Source of the DNA: Microbacterium hominis
Lineage (GTDB): Bacteria > Actinomycetota > Actinomycetes > Actinomycetales > Microbacteriaceae
DNA length: 64,000 nt
Direction: 5' to 3'
NCBI RefSeq assembly: GCF_013282805.1
Contig: NZ_CP054038.1
Coordinates: 3,038,001-3,102,000 of the forward strand
Shown here: piece after piece, positions 37,498-45,923 of the stretch
Numbering within the stretch: position 1 is the stretch's first letter
How the letters are laid out: each line of letters begins with the position of its first letter
The notes under the pieces: model-generated
Told to the model about the DNA's origin: nothing
What the model saw: only the letters and a program-made list of their open reading frames with translations
Database searches by the model: none
Translations under genes and position numbers: made by a program

Positions 37498-38585
37498 CCG
37501 AGGGCCACCTGCGCAGACACAGCCCGTTCAAGTAGCTCCAGGTAGGCGCGCGACATCTCGTACGGGGCATGCCGTCGGGCGAATGCGTTCGCATCGTTCG
37601 ACTCGGGGGATACCGTCGACACGAGCTCTACAAGCAGATCGGCCAGCGCACGATCCGGGTTCCGCGCGGTGGAGTACGCGCGAACCCAGGTCTCGTCGCG
37701 ATACTCCCGAGCGAGCGCCGTGTCATCGGGGACGACACACGCTCTGTCGAAAGTCGCCGCCAGCGGAACACTGCCTGAGTTCAGCACCTTGCGGTACGGC
37801 AAGGCGATCACGTCCGAGGCACGGAACCACTTCCAAAGGTCCGACGGCTCGACGAATGACGGATGCAGGATGAGCCTGGCACGCTTGGGAACCTCAGCCA
37901 TGAAATCCACCGCGTCACGCGGTGCGAGTTTTCCTGCCACAAGAAGCGTGAGGTCCGGAACGTCAGCAGCGGCCAGGTCAGCCGCTCGGAAGAGTGCGTC
38001 CACCCCCTTGTACGGTCTTAGCTGGCCGACGAACCCGACAGTGGGTGTGCCTGGTGACACCCCAAGCGATGCGCGTGCCGCACGCGCATCGCGACCATCC
38101 TCGTAGATGCCGAGATAGCTCGAGTGCGGGAGCGTGAAGATCTTCGCGGCCGGCAGTGCGAACGAATGCCTGACGAACTCCTCAGTGTGATCATGAAGCT
38201 GAATGATCACATCGGCGATCGCGGCAAGATCGTTGGCGACAGCACGATCCGCCTCCGGATAGCGAGCGTCGTGTGCGACCTCATTGTGCACAGTCCAAAG
38301 GATTGTCACCCCACGGGATCGGAATTGCATCAGGAGGTCGCGGAATTCGATCCGTCGCTCGTGAGCATCCGCCTCGGAGTGCGCTCCAGCCGTGATCGGT
38401 GACGTCCAGTGCACGTGGACCGCGTCACCCGGTCGCAGCCTGGGCAGTTCGGAAGCAAGGCCGGGGATCCCCTTGTGCCCCGCAATGCTCCAGCCCGCTG
38501 CCTCCGCAGCAAGACTCAGCATGCCTAGGTAAGGATTTCCCTCCCAGGCTGGAAAGGGAACGAGCGTGCCTGCGCGGCGGGTCAT
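37494..38585 (-). CDS. GT-B glycosyltransferase (GT4-like)
   Basis: A 363-residue cytoplasmic enzyme. The N-terminal half has AVHVHWTSP and ILWTVHNEVAHDARYPEAD, a motif shared with beta-mannosyl/GumH-like transferases; the C-terminal half has TVGFVGQLRPYKGVDALFRA and the donor-site stretch ALPYRKVLNSGSVPLA near residue 275. Acceptor and donor sugar cannot be read from sequence. It overlaps both neighbours by four bases (ATGA), as expected for one operon with the GT2 gene downstream and the pyruvyl-transferase-like gene upstream. Confidence 0.82.
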   Translation of the reverse strand: MTRRAGTLVPFPAWEGNPYLGMLSLAAEAAGWSIAGHKGIPGLASELPRLRPGDAVHVHWTSPITAGAHSEADAHERRIEFRDLLMQFRSRGVTILWTVHNEVAHDARYPEADRAVANDLAAIADVIIQLHDHTEEFVRHSFALPAAKIFTLPHSSYLGIYEDGRDARAARASLGVSPGTPTVGFVGQLRPYKGVDALFRAADLAAADVPDLTLLVAGKLAPRDAVDFMAEVPKRARLILHPSFVEPSDLWKWFRASDVIALPYRKVLNSGSVPLAATFDRACVVPDDTALAREYRDETWVRAYSTARNPDRALADLLVELVSTVSPESNDANAFARRHAPYEMSRAYLELLERAVSAQVALG

Positions 38586-39994
38586 CGAACCTCAAATCCC
38601 TTCGTGATGGCTCCGACCGAAAGGATCACCTGCGATCCTCGCTCCGGTCGCGAGCCGGGATCGCTCAGAGGCCTCAGCGCGCCGATGGTCACAGGAATCA
38701 CCACGTCTCCGACCACAACCGACAATCGCCACCTGTCCTGTTCGCTGAGCGCAGACAGCGGAATCAGAAAGTCGAGATCCAGCCTCCATTGGACACGTTG
38801 CTGATCGAAGAGACGGTAGTCGACGTCCACGCGAAGGGAGTTGCTCTCGGACTCCAACCGAAGCACCAGGGTTCTCGGCCATCCGGCATCGATCGATGGC
38901 CCGGACAAGCCGATTCCGAGCAGAACCTCATCTGCAAGACCGCGCGAGAATGTCAGACTCGCTCTCGCCTCGTCCCCGCGCGTCGCGAGCGCTGAAGCTA
39001 CCAAACCAAGTTTGCGAGCGGCCACAGCCGAGAGAAGCCGAGCGTCGTCGCCCGCCGCTTCTGCAACCAGTTCGGGGTTGACGATCGACACGTACTCGGC
39101 GGCACGAGCGACCTCCTGCGCCAAGCCCAGATCTGAACTGGCGCGAGCGGAGTCGAGGCGGAGGCTGAGGTCTCGCGCGAAGGACGCGGGATCCGGCGAT
39201 CCCTCTTGGCGATGGATCGTTTCCTGCCATCCCATGAGGAGATGCGCAGGCACCGTATACGCCTCGGCACTCACCGCGATCGACTCACGGGGTTCGCCCT
39301 CCGTCGAGATCTCGGCGGAAGGCTGAGGAAAAGTGCTGTCCAGCAGATCAAGATCGATCGTCGGCGGCGGGTAGGCCTCGTCGCCGAGCGCCCGAGCGGC
39401 AGAGCCAGAGATCTTGGCGAACGGACGTCCCGTGCCTGCGAGGTAGTCACGCTGCTCGAACCGATTCGCGACGACGGGATCCGCGAAGAGCCGCGCGGGA
39501 ACGTTCAATGACTCCGCGATCGCTACCGCCGTGACGCTGGCCGAAACGACCATGCTGCTTTGGACGATTGCGTGCAGCGTCTCAGACAGAGGGCCGACGC
39601 CTGACACGACCCGGACGTGCTCCGAGAAGGTCGCGTCTACGGAACTGCTAGGGCCGAGAAGCATTGCGCCACCCGTACGCCCATGACCAGACGCGTCCGA
39701 CAGCTCCGGAACATACCTCGGGAGCAGCATCGCCGCGTCGCCGAACACCTTGGGTACTTCAAGTCCCTGCAGTAGCAGAGCATTTGCCGTCAAAGGTCCG
39801 CGCACGGCTCGCACATCGAGCATCGCGATCGGCTCCGAAAGGCCGTCAAGCCCGAGTCCCCAGAAGATGTCGCCCTCTTGCGCCGTCCGCACCGTGGCAG
39901 GATTCAGCAACCCACGCACCGGGGCCCTCCGACGCCACCCGATTCGCTCTACGAGCAGGTCGAAAACGGCGGCAGCGAAATCTCGCTCGAACAT
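38582..39994 (-). CDS. Degenerate polysaccharide pyruvyl transferase-like protein
   Basis: A 470-residue protein. Residues 1-250 resemble the gene at 43810: EGDIFWGLGLDGL, DVRAVRGPLTANALLLQGLE and VFGDAAMLLPRYVPEL line up with VVWGSGINGK, DVRAVRGPATRRRL and VFGDPALLLPLFMPDL. The N-terminal N-x-G-D is missing (the protein starts MFERDFAAAVFDLLVE), and the conserved S-x-x-H-G is replaced by SASVTAVAIAESLN. The 200-residue C-terminal region is not recognised. It may be a non-catalytic partner or have another role. ATG at 39994 is chosen; the frame further upstream is only antisense shadow of the next gene. Confidence 0.65.
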   Translation of the reverse strand: MFERDFAAAVFDLLVERIGWRRRAPVRGLLNPATVRTAQEGDIFWGLGLDGLSEPIAMLDVRAVRGPLTANALLLQGLEVPKVFGDAAMLLPRYVPELSDASGHGRTGGAMLLGPSSSVDATFSEHVRVVSGVGPLSETLHAIVQSSMVVSASVTAVAIAESLNVPARLFADPVVANRFEQRDYLAGTGRPFAKISGSAARALGDEAYPPPTIDLDLLDSTFPQPSAEISTEGEPRESIAVSAEAYTVPAHLLMGWQETIHRQEGSPDPASFARDLSLRLDSARASSDLGLAQEVARAAEYVSIVNPELVAEAAGDDARLLSAVAARKLGLVASALATRGDEARASLTFSRGLADEVLLGIGLSGPSIDAGWPRTLVLRLESESNSLRVDVDYRLFDQQRVQWRLDLDFLIPLSALSEQDRWRLSVVVGDVVIPVTIGALRPLSDPGSRPERGSQVILSVGAITKGFEVR

Positions 39995-39996
39995 CC

Positions 39997-41457
39997 TCAA
40001 CTGCCGAGCTGTTCCTCGACTTCTGCCACAAGTCGATTGCGAAGCTCCTCCATGAACTTGGTCGAGCGGTTCCTCAGCATGGCGACCTGCTCCGGAGCGA
40101 TCGGGGCCGGTCCGCGCTCGCCGAAAATCTCGATGAGTCGATCCGAATCGTGGCTGGCGACCAGGTCGGAGCGGCCGATACGAGCCATGAAGTTGCGGTT
40201 CTTGTTCGTAGGCACGAGAACGATGGAGGGAATTCCATACATTGTCGCGACAACCGTGCCGTGGAATTTCATGCTGGCCAGTACCGTGCACTCGCCGATG
40301 GCCCGACTGAGATCGTTGAGGTCCTCGGAGTACACGACCTCCTTGTCGCTGACGTTCAGCGCCGGGGCGTTGGCCACATCACGTTTGCCGACGGAACCAG
40401 TTCCGAGAATGATGTGGCGGATGCGGAACCCGCGACTCTTCGCGTGTTCAGCGAGTTCCTCGAGTCGTGAGTAGTCATCGGGAGTATCGACGCGTCGTTG
40501 ACGTGTGACGATTCCCAGGATCGGCGCCCCGGCGGGTTTCGATGCTGCCGGCAGGTCAAGTGAGCAGACGATATCCGGCTCGCTGAGAACGGGTGCAGTG
40601 GGCTCCAGCTTGGTGCGCACCCAATCTGCGCTGAAGTCGTCCCGCATTCCGATCATCCTCACATTCGGGTTGTTGAAGTACCGCGTGAGACGGTGGATGA
40701 TGTGCGGCTTCTCCTGATGCTTTTCGGAGTTCTGATAGACCGGTACTCCGACCCCCGCAAGGTAGAGGGGCTTGCGCAGGTAGGTGGGATCGAAGTAGCG
40801 CGGATCCATGCTCCAGCGTTGCACCAGATCTCCGCCACCCATGACGATCGCGTCGACCTCGGCAACCTTGTCCTCAACCGGCCGACTGAAGTACGGCTTC
40901 GCCTCGAGGTCCGGAATGATCCGAATGTCGAAGCGGGAGCCGAGGTGCTGCTGAAAAACGTCCACGAAAAGCTCATCGCCATAATTGCCATGTCCGAAGA
41001 AACCGACGAGCCCGAGGGGGCGTCGTGTCTCCCCCGCACGGAAGCGTCGCAACTCCTCCGTAGCACCCGGGTCTGTCACGGGCGTCTCGGCGACCGCCCT
41101 CGACGCCGTCGAGGACGCCGAGACAGCGCCCGAATCGCCCTTCAAGCTGCCGATCTCTCGCCTCATCGATGCCAGGTCGCGCCGCGCCGACGCAAGATCT
41201 TCCTCGAGTCGTCGGGCTGCTGACGCCGTCCGCTCCGCCGCACGCCGGGCCTCGAGTGCTTCCGCCTTCTGCTCCTGGATGCGCGAGCGGCGGCTCACGA
41301 ATTGGACCCTGACAACGACGCCGATGAGACCGAGCAGGAGTCCGAGCGCTGCGATCGCCCAGTCCACCCGTCCTGCCAACCCGAGGGCTGCAATCACACC
41401 CCCACCCACGAGAAACGCCGCGCTGATTGCGAGGTCGCGGGTAGACAAACGTGACAT
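39997..41457 (-). CDS. Membrane-anchored polysaccharide pyruvyl transferase family protein
   Basis: A 486-residue protein. Two hydrophobic helices (about residues 8-28 and 32-50) form an N-terminal anchor, followed by a charged coiled coil (about 57-108) and a Ser/Thr-rich linker. The PF04230 domain starts near residue 148 with GLVGFFGHGNYGDELFVDVF, continues with IVMGGGDLVQRWS, and has the His motif in LASMKFHGTVVATMYGIPS near residue 405. All hallmark residues are present, so it is likely an active transferase held at the membrane. AAGGAG precedes the ATG at 41457. It is the first gene of the operon down to 35323. Confidence 0.82.
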   Translation of the reverse strand: MSRLSTRDLAISAAFLVGGGVIAALGLAGRVDWAIAALGLLLGLIGVVVRVQFVSRRSRIQEQKAEALEARRAAERTASAARRLEEDLASARRDLASMRREIGSLKGDSGAVSASSTASRAVAETPVTDPGATEELRRFRAGETRRPLGLVGFFGHGNYGDELFVDVFQQHLGSRFDIRIIPDLEAKPYFSRPVEDKVAEVDAIVMGGGDLVQRWSMDPRYFDPTYLRKPLYLAGVGVPVYQNSEKHQEKPHIIHRLTRYFNNPNVRMIGMRDDFSADWVRTKLEPTAPVLSEPDIVCSLDLPAASKPAGAPILGIVTRQRRVDTPDDYSRLEELAEHAKSRGFRIRHIILGTGSVGKRDVANAPALNVSDKEVVYSEDLNDLSRAIGECTVLASMKFHGTVVATMYGIPSIVLVPTNKNRNFMARIGRSDLVASHDSDRLIEIFGERGPAPIAPEQVAMLRNRSTKFMEELRNRLVAEVEEQLGS

Positions 41458-41554
41458 ATGAATGACTCCTTCAGGGCAGGTCCAGCGCAAGAGGGATCCG
41501 ACTGGGCAGATGGGGCGCGAAGCGATGAGGTCGCGCGGCGCATGGACCGCGCCA

Positions 41555-41560
41555 ATCTTA
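41555..41560 (-). promoter_or_regulatory. Candidate -10 box for the 41457-35323 glycan operon
   Basis: TAAGAT on the minus strand, preceded by CTG (weak extended -10). No -35 match at 16-18 bases. It would give a leader of about 90 nt ending in AAGGAG before the ATG at 41457. The rest of the 206-base gap shows nothing further. Confidence 0.35.
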
Positions 41561-41663
41561 CAGGGTCACCTGTCCGCGGCCGGTCAGCGGCGACCTCTCG
41601 GCAGCCGGGCAAGTCACATGGGTGCGCGGCATCCGCCCCGGCGATCGCAGCGCTTCGTGCCGG

Positions 41664-43700
41664 TCATTCCGGATGAAGCGAGGCAAGGCGTTCGGCCAGG
41701 ACCGGTGCGATCTCGCGCGAGTACGTCGCGGTGATGTGGTGCAGATCACGGTAGATCATGACGTCTCCTGCTACGAGGGGACATGTTCCCTCCACGCAAT
41801 AGAGATCGCCCAGGTCGATGATCTGCGCAAGCTGGCTCGACTCTGCCGCCTCCGCGAGAATGTCCCGTGGCGCGAGGGCTGCGTGTTGCTCGACAGCGCA
41901 ACCCTGGGCTTCAACGGCATCCTGTCCCGATCGCAGCACGCAGTCGAACGCAACCTGATCGACACGGGGGTTGTCAGCGAGCACCAGAATACGTGCGCCG
42001 AGATCGATCTGCTCTTGCCATGCTTCCACGTACAGCGCTTCCGCCGCGGCGGACTCGGATGCCGCCATCCCGGGAGCGCGTCGGGCCGTCATCAAGATGA
42101 TGTCGAACGGATCCTCACGAAGCGCGGCATCGACGGCGGCACGTCGCGCATCACACTCGTCGGGCTCCGTCCCCGGGGCGCGCCATACGCAACCGTTTCC
42201 CACCCACGTGGAGATCTGCCATCCCCGCTCGCGCGCCACTGTTCGCAATCCGGGGATGAGCATGGCGGCGTGCGAGTCTCCAACAAGGGCGATGCGGATC
42301 GCTTCAGGATCGCTGGAGCCGAAGGTACATGTCTCAGGATCGGCGACCTTGTCGTACTCATAGCAGTCGAAGGCGTCGCCTGTATCCTCCAATACCTTTG
42401 CGACATCGGGGCGCACCGCCCGGCCCGCTATGGCTGCCTCACAAGCTTCGGACTTGAAGGCGCTGGCCCCGACGCACGGTTCACCGGCCGCGATCACAAC
42501 CCCGGCCGCTTCAGTTGAAGAAGTGCGGAGTGTGGTCGCCGCTGTCGCGCCGCCGCCTGCCACCATCGCCACGACCGCCATCGCCGCCGCCGTTCCAAGC
42601 AAGGCGGTCCGTGGGCGTGAAAGCGGTCCCGACTTCACGCGCCGCAGCGGGCTCTCGACCCATCGATACGTCCCTGCCGCGAGCAGTAGCGTTGCGATCA
42701 GCATCAGTATCTTCACGGCCCAGTCCGAGGGAGCACCGAGGGCATAGGGAACGATGATGATGAGCGGCCAATGCCACAGGTAAATCGAGTAGGACCAGTC
42801 GCCGACTCTCTGCACAGGCGCCAGCTCCAACGCTGCCGACGGCGCCCAGCGAGCGGAGGGCTCATCGGCGGCGAGCACCGCAAGGGTGCCTGCGACCGGC
42901 AATGCTGCTGCCGCTCCCGGGAACGGAGTTTCACCGGTGATCACCACCGCGGACAGTGCGATCGCGCCCCAACCCAGCCATGCCAGCCCGGCGGTTCTGA
43001 TCCTGCCCCTTAGCGGCCGTCTCTGAATCAGGAGGGCGAGGAGACCACCCGCGCCGAACTCCCATGCACGAACCGGGGTGGCGAAATACGCAAGCGAGGG
43101 GTCGATCGCGGTCAATGCGATCGACAGGGCGAACGCGGCACTGACGACAACCGCCAGCATCCATCCCACGACGGCGAGACTCGATCGCCGCAGGAGCTTT
43201 GCCAAAACGGCACCGCCGAGGATCATGACAGGCCACAGCAAGTAGAACTGTTCCTCGGTCGACAGCGACCAGAAGTGCTGAACAGGTGATGGGACGTTCT
43301 CCGCAGCCAGATAGTCCGTGCTCGCGGCGACCAGGTACCAGTTCTCGACATAGAACGTCGAAGCGATGACTTCCCCGATGAACTGACGCCAATAGGCGGC
43401 AGGCACCCAGACGAGGACTGCAATCGACGTCGCAAGCAACACAAGGAGTGATGCGGGGATCAATCGACGCGCGCGCCGAGCCCAGAACGAAGCGAGACGG
43501 ACTCCTCCGGTCGCCTCAAGCTCACGCAGCAGATGCCCGGTGATGAGAAACCCTGAGATAACGAAGAAGACGTCGACGCCGACGAATCCGCCAGGAAGGC
43601 GATGCGGCCAGAGGTGATAGATGACGACGAGCAGGACCGCCACCGCTCGCAGCGCCTGAATGTCGGTCCGCACGGAAACTGAGCGGGTTTGTGAAGTCAC
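41664..43700 (-). CDS. OafA/YrhL-type acyltransferase with C-terminal SGNH domain
   Basis: A 678-residue membrane O-acyltransferase likely to acetylate the polymer. The N-terminus RTDIQALRAVAVLLVVIYHL carries the catalytic His (residue 29), followed by GGFVGVDVFFVISGFLIT, and about ten membrane helices to residue 390. The extracytoplasmic SGNH domain begins near residue 455 with IALVGDSHAAMLIPGL; its catalytic Asp-His pair is probably in YRDLHHITATYSRE near residue 655. A TAGCGT box ends 8 bases before the GTG at 43700, again suggesting a leaderless start; an internal GTG nine codons on has no better support. Confidence 0.9.
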   Translation of the reverse strand: MTSQTRSVSVRTDIQALRAVAVLLVVIYHLWPHRLPGGFVGVDVFFVISGFLITGHLLRELEATGGVRLASFWARRARRLIPASLLVLLATSIAVLVWVPAAYWRQFIGEVIASTFYVENWYLVAASTDYLAAENVPSPVQHFWSLSTEEQFYLLWPVMILGGAVLAKLLRRSSLAVVGWMLAVVVSAAFALSIALTAIDPSLAYFATPVRAWEFGAGGLLALLIQRRPLRGRIRTAGLAWLGWGAIALSAVVITGETPFPGAAAALPVAGTLAVLAADEPSARWAPSAALELAPVQRVGDWSYSIYLWHWPLIIIVPYALGAPSDWAVKILMLIATLLLAAGTYRWVESPLRRVKSGPLSRPRTALLGTAAAMAVVAMVAGGGATAATTLRTSSTEAAGVVIAAGEPCVGASAFKSEACEAAIAGRAVRPDVAKVLEDTGDAFDCYEYDKVADPETCTFGSSDPEAIRIALVGDSHAAMLIPGLRTVARERGWQISTWVGNGCVWRAPGTEPDECDARRAAVDAALREDPFDIILMTARRAPGMAASESAAAEALYVEAWQEQIDLGARILVLADNPRVDQVAFDCVLRSGQDAVEAQGCAVEQHAALAPRDILAEAAESSQLAQIIDLGDLYCVEGTCPLVAGDVMIYRDLHHITATYSREIAPVLAERLASLHPE

Positions 43701-43809
43701 GAGCCACTACGCTAGTGCAGTCCTCCGCTCGGTCCCTGAGCTATCGCTGACGGGATGCACTTGGCGATACCCACTGTCACCTATGTGGCTTCCATCGCCC
43801 TTCTTCCCC

Positions 43810-44730
43810 TCAGCCGGTGGTCCCGGATCCCATCTGACCTTCCGCGAATTTCTCCCCTGCCGCGATCCGGTCATCGGTCTCTTGTGGGACGCTTCCCGAC
43901 AACGGTGTCGACGGATCGCCGCCCGTCCACAGGTCGATGGGAAACGCGTCCTGGAGCCCCTTCAGATCGTACGTGCCGCGTTCCACGCCGCCGAGCGCGA
44001 TCGCTTCGCTCACATCGGCTGCGAACTGGACGTCATAGCGTCCCGTGCCCGCGTAGTAATCGAAGTACTTCAGGTAGTGCTCGCTCCGAGATCGCACGAC
44101 ACGCGCAGGTCGGCCGAACGCCTCAGCGACGACGACGCCGTGCAGAGATGATCCCACGATGAGCCGGCTGCCGGCGATCGCTCTGAGGACTTCGGCAATT
44201 GGGCGACGCGGGTCAATCACTCGCGAGTCTTCACCGGCCGGCTCCACGTCGTGGAAATTGGGGATGATCGTCACGTCACGTGTCGGCTCCGCGCGTGCGA
44301 TTTCGACGAGGTCAGGCATGAACAGGGGCAGCAGCAACGCCGGGTCGCCGAAGACCGGGGGAACGTCGATGCCCTGTGCACGCAGTCGGCGGCGGGTAGC
44401 CGGCCCGCGGACGGCCCGCACATCAATGGGAGGTAACGAGCTGGACGCGACCTTCTCTTTGCCATTGATACCTGATCCCCAGACGACGTCACCCTCTCGA
44501 GCGAAGTGAAGGACCGACCCGACGGACAACAGGCGACGTCTGACTGCGGCCGACGTCGTCACCGCCAGACGGTCGAGCATGCCTGCCACAACCAACGGAC
44601 CGATGAGATCGCCGAAGTTGTCGACCGATCGCGCGGTGCCATCGGCATCGCGCCGGACGGGGTTCCAGTGCACCGCCGCGATGCCCTGAACGTCAGTGTC
44701 GACTGTGCCCGGTGCTGATCCACGGCCCAT
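43810..44730 (-). CDS. Polysaccharide pyruvyl transferase family protein
   Basis: A 306-residue soluble PF04230 member. Hallmarks: SVDNFGDLIGPLVVAGML (N-x-G-D near residue 39), VVWGSGINGKEKV, DVRAVRGPATRRRLRAQG, VFGDPALLLPLFMPDL, and GSSLHGVVVAEAFGRPAR with the conserved His near residue 200. It is the intact relative of the degenerate gene at 38582. I use the ATG at 44730, six bases after a TAGACT box (44737-44742), rather than the GTG one codon upstream; no ribosome site is present. It is divergent from the gene at 44817. Confidence 0.85.
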   Translation of the reverse strand: MGRGSAPGTVDTDVQGIAAVHWNPVRRDADGTARSVDNFGDLIGPLVVAGMLDRLAVTTSAAVRRRLLSVGSVLHFAREGDVVWGSGINGKEKVASSSLPPIDVRAVRGPATRRRLRAQGIDVPPVFGDPALLLPLFMPDLVEIARAEPTRDVTIIPNFHDVEPAGEDSRVIDPRRPIAEVLRAIAGSRLIVGSSLHGVVVAEAFGRPARVVRSRSEHYLKYFDYYAGTGRYDVQFAADVSEAIALGGVERGTYDLKGLQDAFPIDLWTGGDPSTPLSGSVPQETDDRIAAGEKFAEGQMGSGTTG

Positions 44731-44736
44731 CACGGG

Positions 44737-44810
44737 AGTCTAGCCACCGGGTACGCCTACCTACACCGCGCATCTCCACCGACGTCCCAACTGTCGGCGA
44801 GAAGTAGGCT
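44737..44810. promoter_or_regulatory. Divergent leaderless promoters
   Basis: Minus-strand TAGACT (44737-44742) ends six bases before the ATG at 44730, and plus-strand TAGGCT (44805-44810) ends six bases before the ATG at 44817. -35 boxes are weak. Spacing predicts transcription starting at the first base of each start codon. Confidence 0.45.
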
Positions 44811-44816
44811 GATCCG

Positions 44817-45923
44817 ATGGCTAATGCGGCGACCGGGGTAAGACAACGCGCACGCGGCTCCACCCGCACGTTCGTCTCGCTCACCGGCCCCGCCGGCAAT
44901 CTCGGCGATGCACTGATCCGCCGGGGCGGGCTGGACTGGTCTCGCGATACGTCCGACGAACTCGTGGTCTACACGGGCGACGCACCCGATGTGTGGCTGC
45001 GGCAGCTCGGTGTGCCCGCCGACGCGATCGTCCTGCGGTCCAAGAGCAGCGTGCCGCGATGGCTGTGGCTGCTCGCGACGGCCCGCCGACGCCCCGTGCT
45101 CGTCTTCGAGGCCGGGGAGATCCCGCTCGACCGCGGCAATGGCTTTCGCGAGCTGGTGTTCCTCGCCGAAACACTCCTGGTGCGTCTCAAGCGCGGCGTC
45201 GTGGTGCGGCCGCCCCGCGGCATCCGCGCCCCGACGAATCCCTCGGCGTGGCTTCACGCACGCGCGGCGCGCCTTTCGCAGATCGCACTGTGGCGGGATG
45301 CCGCGAGTGCGGCGATCGTCGGTGGCGGTCGGCTCGCCCCCGACATCGGCTTCGCTGCGGGGGTGCGCGCGGGCAGGGTGTGGGCCGACCGTGAGGAGCT
45401 CATCGTGAGTCTTCGCGGCGCGCGACCGCATCCGGATGAGGCGTGGCTGGAGGCGGTGCGTGCGATCGCTGCCGCGGAAGGGCTGCGGATCCGCACCGTG
45501 GTGCAGGTGCGCGAAGACGAGTCTCGGGCGCGCGAGCTCGCCGAGCTCCTCGGCGGCGTGTTCGAGCCGTGGGGCGACACCGACCCCGTCGCGCAGGAAG
45601 AACGGCTCCGCGAACGGTACGACAACGCGCGCCTCGTCATCAGCGATCGCATGCACGTGCTCGTCCTCGGCGCGCTCAGCGGCGCGGTACCCGCCGAGCT
45701 GGTGCCGCATCCGACGCGCAAGATCGCCGAGGCCTTCGCCACCGTGGGACTCGACGAGATCACCGTCGACGCCGGCAACGCAGACGTTGACGCCATGGCG
45801 CAGTTCCTGCACGCTCAGCTCACGCGGTCTGTCGAAGTGCGCGAGCGTGTCAGCGCCGCGCACCGTCAGCTCGCCGAACTCGAGACGGAAGTGCGCGCCG
45901 CCATCCGGGGAGCACGTGCGTGA
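44817..45923 (+). CDS. Polysaccharide pyruvyl transferase family protein
   Basis: A 368-residue soluble PF04230 member. The N-terminal motif is TGPAGNLGDALIRRGGLDWS (N-x-G-D near residue 28), a basic face RGVVVRPPRGIRAPTNPS follows, and the His motif is LVISDRMHVLVLGALSG near residue 285. The C-terminus is a helical, Arg/Glu-rich tail. Overall layout is closest to the gene at 33237. Its TGA overlaps the GTG of the downstream glycosyltransferase (GTGA), so both are co-transcribed. Confidence 0.82.
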   Translation: MANAATGVRQRARGSTRTFVSLTGPAGNLGDALIRRGGLDWSRDTSDELVVYTGDAPDVWLRQLGVPADAIVLRSKSSVPRWLWLLATARRRPVLVFEAGEIPLDRGNGFRELVFLAETLLVRLKRGVVVRPPRGIRAPTNPSAWLHARAARLSQIALWRDAASAAIVGGGRLAPDIGFAAGVRAGRVWADREELIVSLRGARPHPDEAWLEAVRAIAAAEGLRIRTVVQVREDESRARELAELLGGVFEPWGDTDPVAQEERLRERYDNARLVISDRMHVLVLGALSGAVPAELVPHPTRKIAEAFATVGLDEITVDAGNADVDAMAQFLHAQLTRSVEVRERVSAAHRQLAELETEVRAAIRGARA

